Part shown: positions 1 through 12,100 of the stretch, piece after piece
How the letters are laid out: each line of letters begins with the position of its first letter
Position numbering within the stretch: the stretch's first letter is position 1
Source: Cheilinus undulatus
Lineage: Eukaryota; Chordata; Actinopteri; Labriformes; Labridae
Length of the DNA stretch: 64,000 nucleotides
Direction of reading: 5' to 3'
NCBI RefSeq assembly: GCF_018320785.1
Contig: NC_054869.1
Location: 41,629,789 to 41,693,788 of the forward strand
Notes under the pieces: generated by a model
The model's database searches: none
Told to the model about the DNA's origin: nothing
The model's input: the letters and a program-made list of their open reading frames with translations, nothing else
Program-made: the position numbers and the translations under genes

Positions 1-1350
1 CATATTTGATCGTACACCCATTTAAGAGAGTAAAATTGTGTCTACATTAAGGCATATGGCCTTTTCATTTAATATGCCATACTTTGGGAATTTTCTGGGC
101 AAATAGGTCATTATAATGTAGGATAATCATACGCTATAGTGAAGTTAGATGTTTCCCCAGGTTTGTAAAAAAAAATAAAAGTGATCCAGTGGTAGATGTT
201 TCAAGTTAAAGAAATTTTTGAAGTCTAAATAGTAAAATGGGTATTTTTGGTCAGTTTTATTGATTATAATGATTTCATTATACTTATGTGGTTTATATCA
301 GTTTTTATTTTTTCTTTGAATCTTATTCCTGCTAAAATTAATTTAGATATTAAATATGTGGCATTGCTTTTAGTTTTTTTAAATTACATCATAAGTAGTA
401 TAATTTTTCAGTTTTACAACAGGATAACAGTTTTATTCTACTTAAATAGTATAAATTAGTTCCATATTTACTGAAAGCCTAATCACTACTATAATTCATT
501 TAGTTATTCAATATTTGTTATTTTTTTGGTTCCCTGTTGGAATTATAATATAAAACATGTGATACCACCATTACTTATACAGTATCCTGTTGCATGTCTC
601 GCCTCCAAAAGAGGTCAGAATTTGAAGACAACCTGACCAACTCAATGGCAGCGTGTCATGTACGATTCCTCTTTCATTATGTACCTCAAAAATATTTGTG
701 CAAAAAACAATGATGTTGTATTCAAATAAATGTTAAATGTGTGAGTAAATGCTCATTTAACTTCATATGTGTTTATTTTCCCATTACTAACATTTTAATA
801 TGCATATACTTCACTGATTTTATTTGTATCTTTATTTATTTTATTTATTTATTTATTTATTTTACCACAAACGGACAGGGAACCACACATGTTTACTTTG
901 TTGATCTTGATACTATTTATAACTATAAGTGCTGTCAGTGGATTAAAATGTCTAATTAATTACAGGCTTTTCAATAAGTTAATCACAATAAATCGCATGT
1001 GTTTATAATTTGAGAAAGGTTGAATCAGTGGTAAATTTACATATAATAGTAACAAAACATATTCTAGAAACTAGAATCCTACATTCTAGGATGGTTTTAA
1101 TTTGTAGAATATAGCTATTTATACACACAAGTATAAAATATTTATAAATCACACATTGTCCTATATAGCCTATATAACAAATATTTGGAATTAGCGAGTA
1201 TTTCAGTGAGGGTTGTGAAATAGGCTATTTATCTAGACTGACAAGGTGACTGTGGTTCATAATGAGTGTGATTAAGAAGACTTTGACCAGAAATTAGTCA
1301 AATATGCTTGCTAAGATTTGAATTTTTGCATAGGAAATGTAAACTTGTCT
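1..1350. other. AT-rich intergenic region upstream of nipbl
   Basis: No exon or conserved protein is visible on either strand. Short open frames here are AT-rich chance frames with no recognisable motif. It contains a (TTTA)n tract near 829-863 and an AATAAA at 725-730 followed by TG-rich sequence, which could be the 3' end of an upstream + strand transcript. That reading is weak, because no coding exon lies inside the window. Confidence 0.6.
725..730 (+). terminator. Possible poly(A) signal of an upstream gene
   Basis: AATAAA followed within 25 bases by a TG-rich stretch, the usual arrangement of a vertebrate cleavage site. AATAAA is frequent by chance in DNA this AT-rich and no coding sequence leads into it. 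Confidence 0.25.
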
Positions 1351-1354
1351 GACA

Positions 1355-1500
1355 GCGCCCTGTAGCGGCTCCAGTCTGAAACGTTGCATGGCATTTTTGT
1401 TTGGCGCCGATGGAGGGAGTCACTCCTGAGATCTTTGGTCAGTCAGACGGCAGAACTTCCGGTCGGCATTTTGTTCTACGAGAGGAGAGCCTCTTGATGA
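1355..1500 (+). promoter_or_regulatory. nipbl: nipbl core promoter (TATA-less, CpG-containing)
   Basis: Base composition changes sharply from AT-rich to CpG-containing sequence near 1350. ACTTCCGG at 1455-1462 matches the ETS/GABP site typical of TATA-less housekeeping promoters, and a GGCGCC box lies near 1403. No TATA box is seen at a sensible distance from the first splice donor (1826). The transcription start is inferred and could lie anywhere from about 1430 to 1550. Confidence 0.6.
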
Positions 1501-1825
1501 TCGCAACAATCGTCATATTTCTCGTTTACTGTCGAAATTGGCTGCACGCGTTGTTTACGTCGGCGCAGACCGACTGAAACTCCGAAGAACGAATGTTTCC
1601 CCATGAATGTACGCTGAAACATTCACCCGTGTGTGACGGAAGAAGAACGAATCAGTCCGACCCGGATTATTGTTGATAGCTAGCAGGCTAGCTCAGCAGC
1701 TAGCTGGCAAGCCAATCGAGTTCTTCTGGAGGAGCTGCGAGAGAGAAGAAAGGGGGAGCTAGAGATACGGACACGGACACAAACCAAGCTAAAACATTCC
1801 CCTCCCTTCAACGCAACATCCGAAG
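1470..1825 (+). other. nipbl: nipbl exon 1, non-coding (5' UTR; start inferred)
   Basis: Ends at a strong donor (CGAAG|GTAAAT) at 1825/1826. Vertebrate NIPBL has an untranslated first exon separated by a long intron from the exon with the start codon, and that layout fits here. The exon carries upstream ATGs: one at 1593 opens a 27-codon frame stopping at 1674-1676, and one at 1603 opens a 4-codon frame stopping at 1615-1617. It also holds part of a GCTAGC-rich cluster at 1678-1712. The 5' boundary is a guess. Confidence 0.6.
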
Positions 1826-2262
1826 GTAAATATTATCACATATCTTTCTTAACAAACCAAACTTTTAAAAATGTGATTTTTAACAATACTACGGAAAATA
1901 TTCTGCAGTAAGACCACCTACGGCGTCGTTAATCGTTGACCGGGAGGTAACGGAAGCTAGCGAACTAGCAAGCCAAGCTAGCTAGGTGTGTTTTTGCTCC
2001 ACCAAGGCGCACGGCCTCAACTGGATGTCATTTGTCGAGCCCGAGGATTGGGCCGTTGCCACGGAATTACAATCTGTGCCGTTGCCTTTACATCCACACA
2101 GACTCTCCGAACACATTTCCCTGGGCTCAAGGCCAAATATCATACATTCATAAACTCTCGATTAGCGCTTCCTTGTGTTATTTGAATTACCGTCCCCTTA
2201 TTTAAACGAGGAGGCTAACCAAAAACAGTTAAAGCTAGTTAGCATAACTAGCTAGCCATTAA
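1678..2262. repeat. Cluster of GCTAGC/CTAGC palindromes around the exon 1-intron 1 junction
   Basis: GCTAGC or near copies (GCTAGT, ACTAGC) recur in three clumps: 1678-1712 in exon 1, 1955-1986 in intron 1, and 2233-2262 in intron 1. The spacing is irregular, so this is motif enrichment and not a tandem array. Function unknown. Confidence 0.6.
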
Positions 2263-5200
2263 AACACGACTATTGTTGTTAATGAATGTTTGGTAGGCAG
2301 TGTTTGTGATAATAAATGCTATCTTTGGAGGAAGCGTTTGCTTCGCGGTTTGCTCGAAACCTCAACTCCCGTGTGTTGCAGCGTACTGTGGTTGTTTTTT
2401 TACAAGTAGCGGGCTGCAGCTGGAAATTCAGTGAAGTAAGATAAACATTCAAATAGATAGTAAAGTCAGCTATGCACTTGTTAGTCGAGGGTTTGTCGTT
2501 ACTTTGTTATATTTGGGTGATTATGTTGTGATTTAGTTTGCTGCAGCCATTTGTTGGTGTAATGTTAATATATGTTGCTATCCTTGTTTGAAATGTTTTG
2601 ACTGAGGACTGACTGAACACAAGCTACGCTTGCTCGGTTGTAGGTCGTTAACTTTTTGAGTGTGATAGCCACCTTTGTGCTGCTAGTTTGACTCGTGGAC
2701 ATTTATTCCTCGTCGTTTGTTTTGGTCCTGCAGTTTGCAGTATGCATACGGTGGCTGTTGGCTACTGGAGGATGCAGCCCCCCACTACTGCCGCCACCAT
2801 CACAGTGCATCTGTTCCTTTGTGCTGCCTCCTGCCTGTCAGTCTCACAGCTGTCAGCCAAGCCCCTGCGTACCGAGGAAGAGCACATAGACCGAGCATGC
2901 TAACATCACACTGAGCTAATGTAATGTTTACTATACCCATTTGTTGCTCTCTCTGAAAATATTCCTCTCGGCTTTGCTATTTTGACTTCCGAGATCGCAC
3001 TCGGTTCTGGTTGCTACAGCGTGTTTACCGATCTGCGTGGTATCAGTATTATGCAGAAGTTGCTAAACAAGTGTTGCATTTCCTTGAAAACTGTTCACTT
3101 GAGGTCCACGGTGCTACATACTGTTGCATGCATGGTTTGAAGGTGGTATTGCACTAATGAACCAGTCATTGTTAATGTAACAGAACGTGCAGCTGTGGCA
3201 TGTGCTCTCCGTGCCGTAATTTTCATGGTACCCCCTGGGTTTTAACTTCAAATATTTTAATATTAAGGCCTTGAAAATTCGGTTTCATGTAAGACTGCAT
3301 ATTGTTTTTTTTTTGTTTGTTTTGCTTATATTAGTTAGGGTGGTGTTCATAGTTCTTTTAGCCCATATGGATATATACACAGCTTTTTATTGTAAGAGCA
3401 CACTTTCCTTCACTAGATCTGACCTGTTGGTCTTACGCTGACAGTATTTGAAACTGTCATAAACAAGACAAACATTTGATTCCATAATAAATAACTGACA
3501 CATTCTTTTCAAATATGGACATTAAGTCATGAAAATCTAGGTTTATGTATTTCTAACAGTTAAACCAAGCTTCAGCTGCCCTTTTGAGAGCTAAAAACAG
3601 CACTGCAACAACTAATGCTTGAGTCCTTAAAATGGGTGACTAAAGTGAAAGACCTAAGCTGACACAGGTCTGTTGGTCCTGCCTGAAACTTCACAAATGT
3701 ATTCGTAGATATGGTCGATATTTACAGTCAAAGAATCGGTTGTAAATATCAGCAGGAATTTTCAAATCATGCATCCCCAGTAAATACATTGAAATTGGAA
3801 ATAATCCTTGTCAAAGTGCTTTAAATAACACAGAAAACACATTCTTCCCAAGTAGTTCAGATGGTAAATTTCAGTCCTTAGACCTCACTTTAAAGCTTAA
3901 GAAACAAGCGTGGAAGAAAATAAGCTGTGGTAGATCAGTTGGTTCTTCACACACTTATTGCTTCATTTTACAAGGTGAGGTTTTATAGTAAAGTTTATTC
4001 TGCTAATATCTATCCTCCATTTATTCCTCAAACATATTGGCAGAAATATCTTGTCTCCTGATATAACTTTCTACACTGATATCTGTCAATACTAGTAATG
4101 TGCTGATGATATGCATCCCTAGTTTGAGTAGTCTTATTTATAACAGTCTTAATTTTCTTGTGGTCTGACATGAGATCCAATAGCAGAGTGCAGAACTGTC
4201 AAATTTTAAGTACTGTGAGCTGTGCTTGTGGGAAGTTATTTTCATGTTTTGCTTTGTTTCCCTCGGTTGTGTTTACTCTGTGAGTAAGCTGTCTAGCTTA
4301 CTGGCTTAAAGACTAATGTTATGGACATAACATTTCTTGAAGTTAACCTCTTAAACTTTCCGCATTTTTGATTATTTTTATGTAAACATTTATTGCAGTC
4401 TAGCCAGTCATTGTTTCAATGGCTTCATTTATCTCAAGGAATCTGGAGCACCCCGTATTTTGCTGTTCATGTTTTCACTCTTGGTTCAGTTAATTTTTTG
4501 AGAAGAATTAAATGCACTTGCTTGTCTAAAGTCTGATACAGCACTGTGTTCTCTTTCAGCAGACAAAAGGAGAAGGACTTTTTATCTGAAATGTCAGTGA
4601 GTCCACCCGAGACTGCACAGAGTTCTTCAACAAGGTTTGAGTTGTTTATCATTTAACTTTTTATAATTAACTAAATTAAAACCTGTTAACCCTAAACAGA
4701 GACCATCCTGGATGTGAAAGGTGTGGTGAGGGAGGTTTGAGCCAATGCTGGTTATCTGTGTCTTAATTGTAATGTGTGTAATATGTGAGAACATGTGCAT
4801 CATCTGTTTGTGTCATGTAGAGTTATATAGATAATGAGAAAGACATGAACTGAATTTTGTGCTTATCAGTGTGGTAAGGTTCATCCATGAAGTGTGGGCT
4901 GTGTGAAGGTATTTTGAAAATTGCTGTGGACTTTTCACTCCACTTTTCTTTGACTTCTTATTCAGTCTTGCTTAAGAGGTGAAGGACGCCTAACAAGTAA
5001 AGGGGATTGAAACAAATTAAGTGCTACCAAGGGCACTACATTTAGCAGATTTTGTAAACTATGCCTCTACTTTTAATGCACCTGTTGCAGTGAATTGAAT
5101 AGGGATATTTGTATATGCCCACAGATGGTGTAGTATCTGTTATGATACCAGGAACAGTGGGAATGTCATGGTTCATGTAGGGAATATTGTTACAGTGGAT

Positions 5201-5967
5201 TCATTTAGTTACTAATATGACTTCTATACTGTTGCATGTCAAAAAGCTGCATTCTTTCTTTTATTCTCTGAAGCAAAGCTTGATCAAAATCATTAGCTTT
5301 GTTTTTGTGTATACAAATATTTCACAGGATATAGCCCATGTATCAAACGCAGTGGTTCCTATTTTTGTCATTGACACTTATTCCTGCACATATGGTAGTA
5401 TGGAATCAGAGTAATCTAACGTGGCATTAAAATGACTGAAAGTCAGCTGTTGGTGTACTGGTGTTAAAATAAGTCCTTTCCGGCAAATTGAATCAGAAAT
5501 CATAAGCGTTTAAAATTTTTACAGAACCGTTCACCAGTGCAATACAAAGTATGATAAAGCAGCAATATTATTTGTCCTTATGATTATTATTCCCTTGATA
5601 AAACGAGAGAAGAAGAGAGTGACCCTGCCTAAATGAAGTAAAGAACGCGGCTGTTTTTGTTGATTGACAAGCTTTAATTAGGCACGATTATTTGAGGCTA
5701 ACAGATGATGTAGCAGGCACTGTTTCTTCCCAGAGAAACATAAAATCATCAGACATGGCAGGGAAAAAAAAAGAAAAAAGAAATATTTCTTCAATACATG
5801 TGCTATTGACTCCATGTGTTAATAGCTGGGGTTAATTTACATTTTCACTTTGGTTCACTCATTTTAATTTTTTTCTTTTCTGCTTCTTTTGGCACTTTTT
5901 ACAATCTACACCTTTTCTTCTCTACTCATGCTGTTTTCCTCCTCTCTGTATCCTTCCTCTGTCACAG
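1826..5967 (+). other. nipbl: nipbl intron 1 (4.1 kb)
   Basis: First intron between the non-coding exon and the exon with the start codon. Apart from GCTAGC enrichment in its first 450 bases I recognise no gene, RNA or bounded mobile element in it. Confidence 0.7.
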
Positions 5968-6053
5968 GTGTCAGGAGATGTGAGGACGGGTGTCGTCCAT
6001 CGACCCCCTGATCTACCTGTGTATCAACACACTCCCCCACCCTCACCTTCAGC
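5968..6053 (+). other. nipbl: nipbl exon 2, 5' UTR part
   Basis: Acceptor TGTCACAG at 5960-5967 begins exon 2. The 86 untranslated bases contain an ATGTGA start-stop element at 5978-5983, upstream of the true start at 6054. Confidence 0.75.
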
Positions 6054-6117
6054 ATGAATGGGGATATGCCTCATGTTCCCATTACCACTCTTGCTGGGAT
6101 AGCTAGCCTTACAGACT
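6054..6117 (+). CDS. nipbl: nipbl exon 2, coding part (residues 1-22)
   Basis: Encodes the invariant N-terminus MNGDMPHVPITTLAGIASL, the start of the MAU2-binding region. Ends after the first base of codon 22 at donor GACT|GTGAGT. Confidence 0.95.
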
Positions 6118-9100
6118 GTGAGTGACACTCAGCTGTGTTTTAAACACATTGTCATGTTTCGTCAATTTTCCATGTTATATATCTAAGATGAAAAATTCTG
6201 TCTGAACAATTTTTATTTAATGCTTGTACTTTCTTTTACTTGTATTGCATTTTTTTCTCTAAAATTGCCCTCGACAATGTGCTTGATGTTTCTCACACTT
6301 GTTTCTTGCTGTATCCATCTCTTTTTTTTCATTATCTTGATCCCTCCCCGTCTCTGTCCTTTCTGTCATCTCTGCCCTACTCTCAGTGTTGAACCAGCTG
6401 CCCCTCCCTTCCCCTCTCCCTGCCACCACCACTAAGAGCCTCCTATACAATGGAAGGATCGCAGAGGAAGTTACCTGCTTACTGGGCTGTCGGGATGAGA
6501 ATCTGGCCTCCCAGCTAGCCCATGGCCTCAACCAGGTGTCCACAGAGCACATGTGAGTGTGATATTAGAAGTGAAGGCAAAAGTGTATCTCTGTCCTTGT
6601 TGGTAAGACGGGTTGTACCTGAAAATCTTCGGTGACATTTTGAAAATGGTTAGCCTTGTGGTGTCTAAGCTTGGTGTCTCGTGAGGTATTGAAAATTTTT
6701 TTACAGATGATGACAAATCACCTTTTTCTTTTGTTATGAAAATGCAAAGCTATTCATTTTAAATTAGATAAGATGAAATCACACATATAAATGACAGCAT
6801 AAATGTTGCTTGCTTACCCTGCATGTAAAATTGCTAAATATGAATGCTGTTTACTAAAACGTCAACGACTGGGTACTGTGGATAAAGGGTGAAAAGTATA
6901 AAGCTTTTTCTTCAACTATTTTATTTTCTGTCCAGTGCATTTTCAGTGGGGGTGCACAATGAGGCTATAAAGGTTTTTGTAATGCTACAAATAAACAGCT
7001 GTCCAGGTTAAAGTTCATTGTAAAAATGGCAGTCAGAGCTGAAAATCTGAAGCACTCTGATGTAATATAAACATAGTTTGAGCTAAAATGCGTGGACACA
7101 TCCCTGTTCGATAAAGGATTTTTGTAGTACACCAGAGGGCCTCGGGTAATAAGCCTTTTTATGATGGACTTTGTTTGCAAATAACCTGGACAGTCGTTTA
7201 TTTATTTTCAGTTTTGACCTTTGTTCCCTTAACCATGAGGAGCACCAGATTCTTGTCACACCTTTTTTTCATATATTTTTGACCCTGTGCTGCATTCACC
7301 TTATTTTAATTACAGGCTTTTGTAATAGGTTGTTGTAGAAGCACTAATATCTGTTTGTGAATGAAAATCTACTCGATTTCACTGGTAAAAATGTTTGTCC
7401 TACTCCCTTTTTTAACCCTGTAAGTCTTCAATCCAAATCCTGAGTAATTTTTTAACAAACATGATCTCATGTTGGATTTTTCTGTTGCTCTGTCACAGCT
7501 TAACGTATTTTTATTGTTTAATGCTGTGTCTAGTTAACCCTTTCTTTTTTCCACTTTAACTGAAGGGTTTTGTTCTTTTTTCCTAAAAAAACATTTCAAA
7601 GGACTGATGTTGCAGATTAGCATTTGGTAAAAAAACACTTTGAAACCTGCATGGCTATTCTTAGTTTGACTATTTATGTTATATCTGTCCCTAACATTTA
7701 GTAATTCCACAATATGGATAATTTGCTTTGACTGGCTCAGTTCTTTACTCGATATTGATGAAATCAACCGTATGTATACATTTGTCAAGACAGGCTTGGA
7801 TTTTATTCAATTTCATCTAAAGGGACATGCTACTTTTGCATGTGTTACTCTCTTATCGGACCTCCACTACTTCTTTGTGTGACTGAAATTGTTCTTTGTG
7901 TGTTCTCAGAGAGCTTAAGGACAACCTGGGTAGCGATGAGCCGGAGGGAGACGCACCACTGCTGCTGCAGACCATGCTGGCCAGGAATCCTGGCATCTTC
8001 AGGGAGAAAAGTATGGAGATTCATACCTGTTGCTGTTCATAACATGAAAGAATGCAACCATGTAGCTGAGGGTGTTTGTATTAAAAACTATGTGTGTTTT
8101 AATTTCTGAGCAGATGTTATGCAGCAGCCAATGGTGCCGCCGTACAAAATCACCCAGAATTCCATGCATAGCCCTGCCCAGCCTGCAAACTTCCAGCCGG
8201 CTGCAATTTCTCCCAACCCACAGAGGTGAGTCCTGCAGCAAAAGCTTTAAACTGTCTTCCTGCAAGGTGATTTCCATTGTGTTCAGCAAAGTCTACGGAG
8301 TGCAGTTTCTGTGCAACTGTGTCACTCTTTTAGTACCATCTGTTCTTACCATGTGGAGCTTGCACCTCTACTAGTTAGAATATAATATTTAAGCTCTGAG
8401 CCTGCTTTGATTGTTGTGAAGTGCGCACTCACAGCCCATGAGTTATGCTTCCTATTTGCTGATTACTTGTTGTCTTAAAGTGATAAGTATTTGCAGTCAA
8501 AGCAGCACACTGCAAGGTTAATCAAAAATAGGTAGTTAAAGTGCTGGAGTTTACGGTAACTTGTATAGCTTAATGGATGATTTTTGTCAGTGTTTATGTA
8601 CCATCGCAGATTATTTAAAGTAAAGTAAAACTTTATTAATCCCTGAAGGGAAATTCACAGTTTACACTTTGTTTTTATTGTTATTGAAACATTATTTAAA
8701 AAAACAACAACATTATTTTGTACATTTTTGCAGTTCTTTTGTGCACCTTCTTATCGCTTGCCGACTTCCTTTTTTCTCCTCTTCCATGTCCAGCCGGTTT
8801 GTATCGCCCCAGACTGGTTCAAGTAGTCGGTATATGGGTCAGCAGAACAGCCCGGTGCCCAGTCCCTACACTCCACAGAGCCCTGCCCCTGGTTATATAC
8901 AGCAGTATCCCCACCAACAACCACCCAGCTATAACCAACATCAACAGATACAACAAGGTGAGTGTGTGCCATGGTCATGCGCATGCATGGGAGAGCAGAG
9001 ATCTTTGTTGGTGTGGATCCTCATTTAGACACCTTTCTCTTGCTAAAGATTTGAATTATTCAAACCCATTAAATCAACCACACTTGGTTTTGTGTCAAAG

Positions 9101-12100
9101 TGATTGTCCTGCTATCAACACATCTTTTACCCGTGTAAAAGTCTATAGTGTGGAAAAAGTCTGCTGTTATTGTTGGTGTTCTTTGAGACTGGGATGCTGC
9201 TTTAGAAAACCTCAAATTTTTTTTGCATTGCCTGGCTTGGCTTGCTTGGCTTGACTCTGTTTGGTTTTGGTACCAGGTACTTTGCTTTTGTTCAAGGTGA
9301 TTTCATCCTTTGTTCTCGGTCAGCAGCACAGTAATACGAAAAGTTTTGATCCTGACAGTTGCACGAAATAAGACTAATTACTCTTAAAAAGTAGAGGAGA
9401 GTTTGGTAAGTCCTACAGCTGACAACTGGAGGGGTTTGATTCCTGTATTGGACATCTCACACATGACACTCCTGGTGGTGATACTCTTTGACCACTCAGC
9501 CGTCAAGGTGTCTTTATCTCACTTTAGTTTCGGCTCAGCTCGCTTGAAACTTGGAAGTAAAGGCCAAAAAGAGGTACCGGGTACTAGTTACAATCCCTAA
9601 TGGGGGTAAAAGAAAGATTAGAGTTGAAAGGAGTGGAGCCGGTACCACATAGCGCATGCCTTTACTAAAAGCTAAATTTTCACACCAAAATATGAGTTCA
9701 AAGGCGGTTTCAAGTAAGGATGCAGCTTGACACTGTGTCCTGTGTGAGCGAGCATCAGTGACAAAATCAGCTTGATTTCACTGATTCATATTGCAATGTC
9801 CTGACAGCATGCAAGCATTGCTGCACAATGTTTTTCATCGTCGCCCCATTCCTATTTTCCTCTCCATGTTAAGGTGAGGGAAAAACAAGGAAAGGGGTTG
9901 AAAACAAGACACAAGGAGTATCGGGGATATTCCCTGGATTTTTTTTCACTTTCCTTGCTGTGCAGGGCTTTTTAGCCTTTTTTTATGAAGTGGAGACAGC
10001 TGTGCATTAATATCTATATTCGTGTTTAAAATGTATTGTGTTCTGACTTGTGTCAACACGAAGTCAAAACAATTTGCTTCTAAGCTGGTCATGAATATAA
10101 AACGCCACACTTTGAACATAAAAGTGCTGGATGAGGAGAAACTGAAATTCATAGGGCAGAGAATTAAATATTTAACAGCTCCGGTGTGGACACCAACTGC
10201 GCAGTGTTGTGCAATGCAAAGCAATGTCTGACGCTCACATGCTGTTGGGACACGGGGTGGCTCTGATATTCATCTGTAGAAGCAGGGTCAAGAAATGGGT
10301 TGAGGGATGCAGCAAACCAGGGCAGAGGATTGGGCTGCTCTTGTGCAGATGGGTGTTTAATTGTTGGTTGCAGTGTTTCCCACCCATTGGCAATGCTTGT
10401 GTGGGCCACCCAGGTATATTTGCTGACCTATTTTCTTCTTCATTCTTTTTTTATTGTATACAAGGAGAGGCATCCATTAATGCATCCCTCCTAGAAATGC
10501 TATGATTGAGGTGTAATCTCTCAAGTTTAGAATTAAGCTTTTGTGGTGTTTCAACATTTTTCTGCTGCTTCTTGCTGCCATTATCATCCTGTCCTGGTTG
10601 TAATTTGCTACCTTGGCAGCAATAAGCCTTTACACAAGTGGTGTAACAGTTCACACAGGTCACAGTTCAGTTTGTTCCTCAGCTTTAGGGCCACAGTTTA
10701 GTACGGGTTTGTATCATCAATTAAAAAAAGGAAAATATTCCAAATTTACAGGCATGTTCTAGGTTTCCCTCATTTGTAATTTCTAATTTGACACTAGTGT
10801 AGCTTACAGTTTGATGCTCTAGTGTGAGAATTGCCTGTGATTGTTGGTACAGGCTGTGGTGTACTAAACCTAAAAAAATAAAAAAGATTTTTAAAAAAGG
10901 TGCAAAATAAAATGCAAGACAGAACTGATTAGTCTAATATCCAATTTAGATTATAAAATTAATACAATGTAATGATGAAAATAAAACAAGTATCTTATAA
11001 CCTTTTTAAGGAGTCATATTTATGATTTATGTGGTATGCTGTGACACTGTAATATAGCTGTTAGTAAACAGCAAATAAAAGGCTATGTGTAGATATGTAG
11101 AGGTAGAAAACACTGGCTAAGGCGCGTTTTACTTGCACAAATGTGTAACTCGTTTTTCCTCATTGAAGGACTGTAGGATAGCACATGTAAACACAGGATG
11201 GGAAGTTCTAACAGTCTAAATGCACACTTGTAGTCACTGTTCTCTTTTATCATCCTTCTTATGAATGGGCTTAGAATTCATGTTGCCAAAGCTCTTGACC
11301 TATGCTTTACATCCAGAGGCTTTTTAAAAACTCCGCTGTGAATTTGGCGAGGGCTCGAAGAAGGGGGCAGGTCTTGGTCCCACCACTCCTCTGCTTCTGC
11401 ACCCATAGTTAACTGTTCTTCTTCGTGTGTTTTGTTTTGCAAGGTTTGTCTTCGTTGGGTTGTTTAAAAGCAGTTAGTTAACAGTTATGAGTGTAACTTC
11501 CACCTATATTGGCGGTTGATACAGTCATCTATGATTGCTTTTTTCTCCATTGACCATAGACTGTAGAAAGCATTCAGGCATATTGGTCCAGTGACTACAT
11601 GCATTGACTTGGGATCCTTGAACTGTGACCATCTGGAACGAATACAAATACTGATAAACCCCTGCTTTGCACCTGCTGTGATTGCAAGATACCAACTGAA
11701 ACATTTCAAATCCATGTGTGAGTGATGTCTTTGAGCATCTTTGTAACTTGTACTGTTGATGAATACTGTCAAAAGAGCAGAAGAAACAAAATAAGTGGAA
11801 AGAAAGAGGCAGGGCAGGATGGCCATTACTACCACCCAAATACAGTGTCATTCTGTGGGGGGTGCTGCAGGTGAATCTGATAAGTGACCATGGTGGTGGG
11901 GGCTTTATTTAGTTCTTCTGTGAGTTGTTGTTGTTTTCCACTGTTTCCTTCATTTATTAATTACCTCATCTGTTGTGTTTTGATATTGCCGACTGCATTT
12001 TGGACCCATTTGTTCAAATGTTCAAATGTACAGATGTGTACTGAACGGATACATGTGGAATGAAGCTCATACACAGACAAAAATCCAGAGCACAGCTCAC

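Noticed and set aside
6259..6716. Minus-strand frames near nipbl exon 3
   Set aside because: They are antisense shadows of a coding exon or low-complexity flank with no known domain.
9949..10663. Several 60-100 codon frames in intron 6
   Set aside because: They overlap each other on both strands, resemble no family and lack splice context.
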